Positions 27,113 through 32,615 of a stretch of 32,615 nt of DNA are shown piece by piece. Position 1 is the first letter of the stretch, and each line of letters begins with the position of its first letter. The DNA lies in the NCBI GenBank assembly GCA_028825445.1, contig JAPKAD010000023.1, positions 1-32,615 of the forward strand. Direction: 5' to 3'. This stretch comes from Octadecabacter sp. (GTDB lineage: Bacteria; Pseudomonadota; Alphaproteobacteria; Rhodobacterales; Rhodobacteraceae). A program made the translations under genes and the position numbers. The notes below the pieces were generated by a model. The model saw only the letters and a list, made by a program, of their open reading frames with translations, made no database searches and was not told where the DNA came from.

Positions 27113-27542
27113 TCACGCATCATCTCAGCAGACCGCACCACAGTCTGAGGCCGTTTGAACAATCCAGAAACTTTGCAAGCCAGCATTCCAGGTTGTGAAG
27201 AATTGACTGGAACTTCAAAGACGGGGTTCGAGGCTGTTGTCACACAAAAAGTTGGACCAGTAGAGGTGACATTCAAAGGCGCAGTCAAACTCAAAGACGT
27301 TTACGCGCTTCAAAGCTACCGCATCGTAGGCAAAGGCAAAGGTAGCGTCGCAGAATTCGCAAAGGGTGCTACAAACTTGACACTAACAGAAATTAAAGGT
27401 GGGTCTGAATTATCCTACAATTTGGTTCCAAAGTTGGTGGCAAACTAGCGCAACTGGGCAGCCAAATTGTTGGTAGGTGTGCAAAAAAATGGCTGACTAA
27501 TTCTTTGAAAGCTTTCAGGAAACTGCATCTACTGAAAATTAA
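27113..27542 (+). pseudogene. coxG: Decayed coxG (SRPBCC family) gene
   Basis: The residual frame reads IISADRTTV-stop-GRLNNPETLQASIPGCEEL, KVGPVEVTFKGAVKLKDV, GKGKGSVAEFAKGATNLTLT and ELSYNLV. It then slips by one base near 27427 into SKVGGKLAQLGSQIVG, and slips again at an A7 run (27483-27489) into MAD-stop-FFESFQETASTEN before TAA. These are the landmarks of CoxG (carbon monoxide dehydrogenase subunit G-like, about 150 residues). TGA at 27146-27148 stands for the conserved Trp of TVWxALN; TAA at 27498-27500 stands for a Glu. No coxSML genes are in the window. The shared TTAA with the neighbouring decayed nuclease shows that both genes once ended there tail to tail. Confidence 0.8.
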
Positions 27543-28202
27543 TTGCGTGCAACCCGCCAGCCAGCACCTTCGGCGCCCACCTCACTGCAGAACCAGCGTT
27601 CACCACGGTTTTCGTCAATCCGAGTTATGTTGTAGTCACTGCTGTACGACATATGAAATATCTGACCAGCCTGCGAAATATTACCTTTTATAAAAAATTG
27701 GCGTCTCTTGGCGTTGAAGTTAGGTTCGCGGCAAGGACTGCTGAACGTTGATCTGCGCAAAGAGCCACGTGTGATTGCATAGTTCCCGCTCAAATTCCAA
27801 GCCACAGAACCTGCGCCAACTTTTCTTCCAGATCATAATCCATTGAGTATTGGCGATAAACGTGGGCAAGCCCATCTTCGACGATCTGTTTACCAACGTC
27901 ACACCCTCCGATAAAGCACTTAGCTACACTACGGCCATATCAGTCTGGTACCATAAAGTCGCAGGTAGCGTTTTTACCTTCGAAATATCGACTAATTTCT
28001 TCTGTTACGAAAACGCCACAGGGTCAAATTCGGCCCTGTACGTCATAGCAGGTTTGTTCGATTTCGGGTGCATCTATTCCATGAATTTGCACGGTAATGT
28101 TGTCCACACGTAGACTATCACCATCAACCACACGTATAAGCCCTCCAAAGCCCGCAAATACGGGCTTTGCAAGAAGAATGAGAAAAAACACAATCTGATC
28201 AT
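27539..28202 (-). pseudogene. Decayed thermonuclease/SNase-family gene
   Basis: From 28202 the start MIRLCFFS is followed, one base out of frame at a T6 run, by LILLAKPVFAGFGGLIRVVD and GDSLRV, VQIHGIDAPEIEQTC, YDVQGRI-stop-PCGVFVTEEI, FMVPD-stop-YGRSVAKC and VEDGLAHVYRQYSMDYDLEE. These are the SNase landmarks DGDTLRV, GIDAPE and D-R-YGR. A second shift near 27825 leads to SGNYAITRG and the C-terminal module IKGNISQAGQIFH and GERWFCSEVGAEGAGWR, which is fused to such nucleases in alphaproteobacteria. Stops are TGA at 28024-28026 (Trp expected) and TGA at 27940-27942 (Arg of DRYGR expected). The active-site Arg is therefore lost, and the gene is dead. Confidence 0.85.
28146..28169. repeat. Hairpin with 9-base GC-rich arms
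   Basis: CAAAGCCCG and CGGGCTTTG enclose a 6-base loop. The hairpin sits in the former signal-peptide coding region of the decayed nuclease and about 90 bases past the betA stop, on the betA template side. It has no T-run, so it could at most be a Rho-assisted end or RNA-stabilising stem for the bet transcript. Confidence 0.35.
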
Positions 28203-28256
28203 TTCATTAATTATGTGTTACAGATAATTTGACCCAAGCGAAAATAGCACGCTAGG

Positions 28257-29900
28257 TTAACGCTGTGCTGTTTGCCAATCAGGATGAATCCATGGTTCAT
28301 CATTGCTCGGTGCAATTGGCGCCTTTCCAAGCACATGGTCAGCTATCTTTTCACCCACCATGATAGATGGTGCGTTTAGATTACCGTTAGGAATACGCGG
28401 GAAGATTGAACTGTCTGCAACCCGCAACCCTGTCACACCAATTACGCAGCCCATCGGATCAACAACCGCATCCGGATCGTCTTTGCTACCCATTTTGCAT
28501 GTGCCGCATGGGTGGTAAGCGCTTTCTACGTGCTCACGGATTGTTTCATCCAAAGCGGCGTCCGATTGTGCTTCAACGCCGGGGATCAATTCATCACAGG
28601 CAAATGGCACAAAGGCATCTTGTTTGAAAATCTCACGTGTGAGGCGGATACAGGTGCGAAACTCTTCCCAATCATCTGGGTGTGACATGTAGTTGAAAAG
28701 AATACTCGGATCATCCAAAGGATCAGCTGACTTCAGCGTGACCGCCCCGCGCGATTTGGACCGCATCGGGCCAACATGGGCCTGATATCCTTCGCGCGCG
28801 CCAACACCATCATAACGAACGGCGAGCGGGAGAAAGTGGAACTGAATATCAGGATAGGCCAAGCTAGCCCTTGATCGAATAAACCCACAGGCTTCAAATT
28901 GATTAGACGCGCCAATGCCTGTTTTTGTAAACAACCAGCGTGCACCAACCAATGCTTTGCCCAATAAAGACCAGTATTTGTAAAGGCTATGGCGACCCTT
29001 TGCTGCCATTTGAACGTAAAGTTCAAGGTGGTCTTGTAGGTTTTGTCCAACTCCAGCACGATCAGCCACTAACGTAATCCCGTGTTCGGCCAGGTGTTTG
29101 GCAGGTCCAATACCAGACAACATGAGCAACTTTGGCGAATTAATCGCAGAGGCTGCAATGATAACTTCTGCGTCTGCAGAAACGACACGCCCATTTGTCA
29201 ACTCAACGCCCGTTGCGTGACCATCGACTATTACGATGCGCGCAGCGGTGCCGTGGACAATTTCACAATTCCCAGTGGCTTGCGCGGGACGTAAATAGGC
29301 TGAAGCCGCAGACCAGCGTTTACCCTTCCATATGGTGGCATCAAACGGGCCAAAACCTTCTTGTTGCTCGCCGTTATAGTCAGAAGTCAGCTCATAACCT
29401 GCCTGCCCACCCGCTTCGATGAAAGCCTGAGACAAAGGGTTGTTGCCAGGGCCCCGGGTCACGTGCATTGGCCCACCTTGTCCACGCCAATTTGAATCAC
29501 CACCGCGGCCGCCGTCGTGCCAGTCTTCCAGACGTTTGTAGTATGGCAAGACGTCAGCGTAAGCCCAACCGGCTGCACCACTTTTGGCCCAGTAATCAAA
29601 ATCGCAGGCATGACCACGTACATAAATCATGCCGTTGATTGATGATGATCCCCCAATGACCTTACCGCGCGGACAGGCCAGTTTACGCCCGCCAAGGTGG
29701 GGTTCTGGTTCAGACTTATAGCCCCAATCGTAGCGTTTCATACCCATCGGATAAGACAACGCTGCAGGCATGTTGATAAGAGGCCCAACATCACTGCCAC
29801 CAGTTTCGATTACAATTACGGACTTACCTGCTTCGGCGAGGCGATAGGCCATAGCACAACCCGCGCTTCCGGCACCAACAATAACATATTCAGCTTTCAT
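28257..29900 (-). CDS. betA: Choline dehydrogenase
   Basis: A 547-residue FAD-dependent GMC oxidoreductase that oxidises choline to betaine aldehyde. The FAD-binding start [21 protein letters not shown] has the GxGxxG fingerprint, followed by the GMC signatures [20 protein letters not shown] and [17 protein letters not shown]. The C-terminal half contains [13 protein letters not shown] with the catalytic-region His and ends with [20 protein letters not shown]. The ATG follows the betB stop with no base between (TAAATG), so translation is coupled. Length matches E. coli BetA. Confidence 0.93.
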   Translation of the reverse strand: MKAEYVIVGAGSAGCAMAYRLAEAGKSVIVIETGGSDVGPLINMPAALSYPMGMKRYDWGYKSEPEPHLGGRKLACPRGKVIGGSSSINGMIYVRGHACDFDYWAKSGAAGWAYADVLPYYKRLEDWHDGGRGGDSNWRGQGGPMHVTRGPGNNPLSQAFIEAGGQAGYELTSDYNGEQQEGFGPFDATIWKGKRWSAASAYLRPAQATGNCEIVHGTAARIVIVDGHATGVELTNGRVVSADAEVIIAASAINSPKLLMLSGIGPAKHLAEHGITLVADRAGVGQNLQDHLELYVQMAAKGRHSLYKYWSLLGKALVGARWLFTKTGIGASNQFEACGFIRSRASLAYPDIQFHFLPLAVRYDGVGAREGYQAHVGPMRSKSRGAVTLKSADPLDDPSILFNYMSHPDDWEEFRTCIRLTREIFKQDAFVPFACDELIPGVEAQSDAALDETIREHVESAYHPCGTCKMGSKDDPDAVVDPMGCVIGVTGLRVADSSIFPRIPNGNLNAPSIMVGEKIADHVLGKAPIAPSNDEPWIHPDWQTAQR

Positions 29901-31358
29901 TTAAAACGGTGCCTCTACTGGGCCCATGCCGACGTAAACCGACTTCAGCTGGCTGTAATGATTGATTGCTGCCTTGGAATTTTCTCGCCCAACACCAGAC
30001 AGTTTTGATCCACCAAATGGTGCCTCAACTGGGGCTATATTGTAGGTATTTATGTAGGTTGTTCCAGCATCAAACCCCGCAACCATGCGATGTGCGCGAG
30101 TCAGATCATTGGTAAACACACCTGCGGCAAGTCCGAAGTCTGTGGCATTGGCGCGAGTGAGAACATCGTCCTCATTATCAAAATCTAGAACGCTCATGAC
30201 GGGTCCGAATATTTCATCAGTAGCAATAGCCATATCGTCAGTAACATTCGCAAAAACAGTAGGTTGCAAGAAGTATCCAACATCACCTTGACGTTTACCA
30301 CCAGCTACCAAACGCGCGCCCTCAGCAATACCTTTGGTAATGAACCTCTGCACAATTTCCATTTGGTGTTTAGACACCATTGGTCCAAAATTAACACTTT
30401 CATCCAGCGGATCACCCATTTTTACGCCCTTAATACGCTCACTTAAGCGAGACAAAAATGCTTCTTTGATGCCAGACTGAACGAATACACGTGTACCGTT
30501 AGAACAGACCTGACCCGAACTATAAAAATTACCTAAAATGGCACCCCCAACAGCATCTTCAAGATCTGCATCATCAAAGATCACTATGGGGGATTTTCCA
30601 CCCAATTCCATTGTCACGTGGCGGATTCCAGCCGCTGCAGCCGCGTAGACTTTACGGCCCGTCGGTACTGATCCAGTCAAGGAAACCTTGGCAACACGGG
30701 GGTCGGTTATCAGGGCTTGGCCAACCTCTCCCATGCCTTGAACCACGTTGAAAATACCTGCAGGTGCACCTGCTTCAAACAGAATCTCTGCAACTTTCAG
30801 TGCACACAGGGGGGTTTGTTCCGACGGCTTAAAAATCATAGAATTACCACAAGCTAACGCAGGTGCAGCCTTCCATGACGCGATCTGGGTAGGGTAATTC
30901 CATGCACCTAGGCCTACGCAAACACCTAAAGCTTCGCGGCGAGTATAAACAAAATCATCATTCAACTGAATATATTCACCTGTCAGACTGCCCGCCAGAC
31001 CACCAAAGTATTCCAAAGCATCTGCCCCTGATGTTGCATCCGCTACGAGAGTTTCTTGCAGTGGTTTTCCAGTATCATTGGTTTCCAGTACACTGAGATC
31101 ATAATTGCGTTCGCGCATAATATCAGCAGCACGGCGCAACACGCGGCCACGCCGGGTTCCGTTCATAGCGGCCCATTCCCCTTGCGCGCGAGAAGCGGCG
31201 GCCAATGCCTGTTCTATAATGGCGGGCGTTGCAGAGTAAACAATAGCGATCTGTTTTTCAGAAACCGGACAAATCACGGGGATTGGCGTGCCGCTAATGT
31301 CTTCCACGTAGTCTCCGTCAATAAAGTGGCTGGCGGTGGGTTGAATACTATAAGTCAT
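29901..31358 (-). CDS. betB: Betaine-aldehyde dehydrogenase
   Basis: A 485-residue NAD(P)-dependent aldehyde dehydrogenase that converts betaine aldehyde to glycine betaine. Present are the cofactor block [30 protein letters not shown], the catalytic Glu in [10 protein letters not shown] and the catalytic Cys in [24 protein letters not shown] and [13 protein letters not shown] then [18 protein letters not shown] are typical of BetB. I chose the ATG at 31358 because it lies 1 base after the betC stop with GAGAGGCG before it; the open frame continues far upstream inside betC and that part is a shadow. Confidence 0.95.
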   Translation of the reverse strand: MTYSIQPTASHFIDGDYVEDISGTPIPVICPVSEKQIAIVYSATPAIIEQALAAASRAQGEWAAMNGTRRGRVLRRAADIMRERNYDLSVLETNDTGKPLQETLVADATSGADALEYFGGLAGSLTGEYIQLNDDFVYTRREALGVCVGLGAWNYPTQIASWKAAPALACGNSMIFKPSEQTPLCALKVAEILFEAGAPAGIFNVVQGMGEVGQALITDPRVAKVSLTGSVPTGRKVYAAAAAGIRHVTMELGGKSPIVIFDDADLEDAVGGAILGNFYSSGQVCSNGTRVFVQSGIKEAFLSRLSERIKGVKMGDPLDESVNFGPMVSKHQMEIVQRFITKGIAEGARLVAGGKRQGDVGYFLQPTVFANVTDDMAIATDEIFGPVMSVLDFDNEDDVLTRANATDFGLAAGVFTNDLTRAHRMVAGFDAGTTYINTYNIAPVEAPFGGSKLSGVGRENSKAAINHYSQLKSVYVGMGPVEAPF

Positions 31359-31359
31359 G

Positions 31360-32615
31360 TTATTCGCCTCTCGGAAAGCGTTGTTTTTCCTCAAGAGTAT
31401 TGAGGTCCATATGATTGCGCATGTAGCGTTCTGAAGCTTTTTGAAGCGGCTGGTGGTCCCATGGGTAGTAATCACCGTTGCGCAAGGCCTCATAAACCAC
31501 CAAGCGGCGGGCTTGGCTTTCACGAACTTGTGCATCAAAGGTGGTGAGATCCCAACGAGCCTCAGACTTTGCCCGTAATTGATCCAAAGTGCCTTGATGT
31601 TTTGCAACTTTTGCAAGGTTATTTAGTTCGAGAGGGTCACTGAAAACATTAAATAATTGATCTAAATCAAGTGAACAGCGAGTATATTTCCATTTACCGT
31701 AGCGCAAGCAGACAAGGGGTGAATATGATCCTTCAGCGGCGTATTCCATTGACACTGGTTCCGTCCGCTCAACACCATTTGCCATTGGGACAAGCGACAC
31801 GCCTGTCGTCCATGGCATTACTTCTTCGATAGACACCCCCGCGAGGTCGCAGAGTGTCGGCGCTACGTCAATATTGGAGACGGGTGTCTCCAATAAACCA
31901 GCTGGCATTTGCGGCGCACAAATCATCAACGGTACGCGGGCAGACCCCTCAAAAAATGACATCTTAAACCATAATCCACGCTCGCCTAGCATATCGCCAT
32001 GATCGGACACAAACAGGATCGTTGCCATTTGCCGAGTATCCTTCAGCGCATTTAGAACTTCACCAACTTTATCATCGAGATAGGAAATGTTTGCGAAATA
32101 GGCGCGACGAGCACGGCGTACTTGATCTTCGGTGATGTCAAAGTTTTCATGATCGTTTGCATCCAGAATACGCTGTGAATGTGCATCGTGATCTTTATAG
32201 TCAATCGGGCCAACATCGGGCAGAAGGTGGTCGCAATATTCGTATAGGTCCCAGTATTTTTTACGAGCAACGTATGGATCATGGGGATGTGTGAAGGACA
32301 CAGTCAAGCACCACGGGCGGTCATTTTTACCCCGCGAAAGGTCATATAGTTTGCGGGTCGCATTATAACAAACCTCATCATCATATTCCATTTGGTTAGT
32401 AATTTCGGCTACCCCAGCACCAGTGACGGACCCCATATTGTAGTACCACCAATCGATGCGTTCGCCTGACTTGCGGTAATCCGGTGTCCAGCCAAAATCG
32501 GGTGGGTAGATATCTGTTGTCAGGCGTTCTTCAAACCCATGCAGTTGGTCTGGACCAACAAAATGCATCTTACCAGACAAGCATGTTTGATATCCTGCAC
32601 GGCGCAGGTGGTGCG
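31360..32615 (-). CDS. betC: Choline-sulfatase (5' part outside the window)
   Basis: 417 residues of a sulfatase are visible, starting at the window edge with [20 protein letters not shown]; the N-terminal part with the formylglycine Cys lies outside. It would hydrolyse choline-O-sulfate to choline and sulfate. [20 protein letters not shown] is highly typical of BetC; the metal-site block is [20 protein letters not shown], and the choline-sulfatase C-terminal domain includes [20 protein letters not shown]. It is the first gene visible of the operon betC-betB-betA; a betI repressor gene is expected further right. Confidence 0.92.
   Translation of the reverse strand, partial: HHLRRAGYQTCLSGKMHFVGPDQLHGFEERLTTDIYPPDFGWTPDYRKSGERIDWWYYNMGSVTGAGVAEITNQMEYDDEVCYNATRKLYDLSRGKNDRPWCLTVSFTHPHDPYVARKKYWDLYEYCDHLLPDVGPIDYKDHDAHSQRILDANDHENFDITEDQVRRARRAYFANISYLDDKVGEVLNALKDTRQMATILFVSDHGDMLGERGLWFKMSFFEGSARVPLMICAPQMPAGLLETPVSNIDVAPTLCDLAGVSIEEVMPWTTGVSLVPMANGVERTEPVSMEYAAEGSYSPLVCLRYGKWKYTRCSLDLDQLFNVFSDPLELNNLAKVAKHQGTLDQLRAKSEARWDLTTFDAQVRESQARRLVVYEALRNGDYYPWDHQPLQKASERYMRNHMDLNTLEEKQRFPRGE

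Noticed and set aside
28146..28169. Intrinsic terminator of the bet operon
   Set aside because: The stem is good but no T-run follows on either strand; it is listed only as a hairpin.
12646..28202. Reading TGA as Trp (alternative genetic code), because several TGA codons stand at conserved Trp positions
   Set aside because: Intact genes here use TGG for Trp and TGA as a normal stop, for example lolD, whose TGA overlaps the next ATG. The same broken genes also carry TAG and TAA stops and frameshifts, so decay explains the data better.
29901..31616. Long form of BetB with 86 extra N-terminal residues
   Set aside because: The extra part lies inside betC in another frame; the ATG at 31358 has a good binding site and gives the usual family length.

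Overview
The window looks like a chromosomal segment of a marine Rhodobacteraceae (roseobacter-type alphaproteobacterium) with a rather AT-rich genome. The evidence is an alphaproteobacterial short-form ProRS next to a single LolC/E permease and LolD, an HdaA-ppk-ppx block, a propionyl-CoA carboxylase/methylmalonyl-CoA mutase locus with its ScfR-type regulator PccR, and a betC-betB-betA operon. No rRNA, tRNA, CRISPR array, insertion sequence or prophage module was seen.

Layout. 1-791 holds no recognisable gene. 792-5834 (minus strand) carries a secreted DUF3047 protein and the tight operon proS-lolC/E-lolD-ldh-like. 6627-12268 (plus) carries an AI-2E family membrane protein, hdaA, ppk and ppx, which link initiation control with polyphosphate turnover. 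13636-14322 (minus) is a TerB/J-domain protein. 14824-24205 is the propionate locus: pccB, pccA and scpA on the minus strand, with a glyoxalase-fold gene, a DUF4174 secreted protein, a sulfotransferase-like protein and a conserved hypothetical among them. 24398-27086 (plus) carries a Bcr/CflA-type MFS transporter and pccR. 28257-32615 (minus) is betA-betB-betC, choline-O-sulfate to glycine betaine; betC runs off the right edge.

Main discovery. Most of the long 'intergenic' stretches are corpses of recognisable genes. By reading all frames I could reconstruct an endonuclease/exonuclease/phosphatase (EEP) protein (12646-13642), a thermonuclease/SNase-family protein (27539-28202), a CoxG/SRPBCC protein (27113-27542), a DUF6497-type protein (22276-22671) and a small glycine-zipper lipoprotein (21237-21473). 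Each has premature stops, frameshifts or both, while the genes beside them are intact. Several stops sit where a conserved Trp codon (TGG) is expected, and several frameshifts fall in A/T homopolymers. This suggests a lineage undergoing recent AT-biased gene decay that spares core metabolism; consensus errors could explain the homopolymer shifts but not the substitutions.

How the genes work together. Propionyl-CoA is carboxylated by PccAB and isomerised by ScpA to succinyl-CoA. PccR, transcribed away from pccB behind an MFS gene, probably senses short-chain acyl-CoA and acts on TTTGCAAA-like sites seen upstream of both pccB and pccR. The bet operon would supply glycine betaine from sulfated or free choline.
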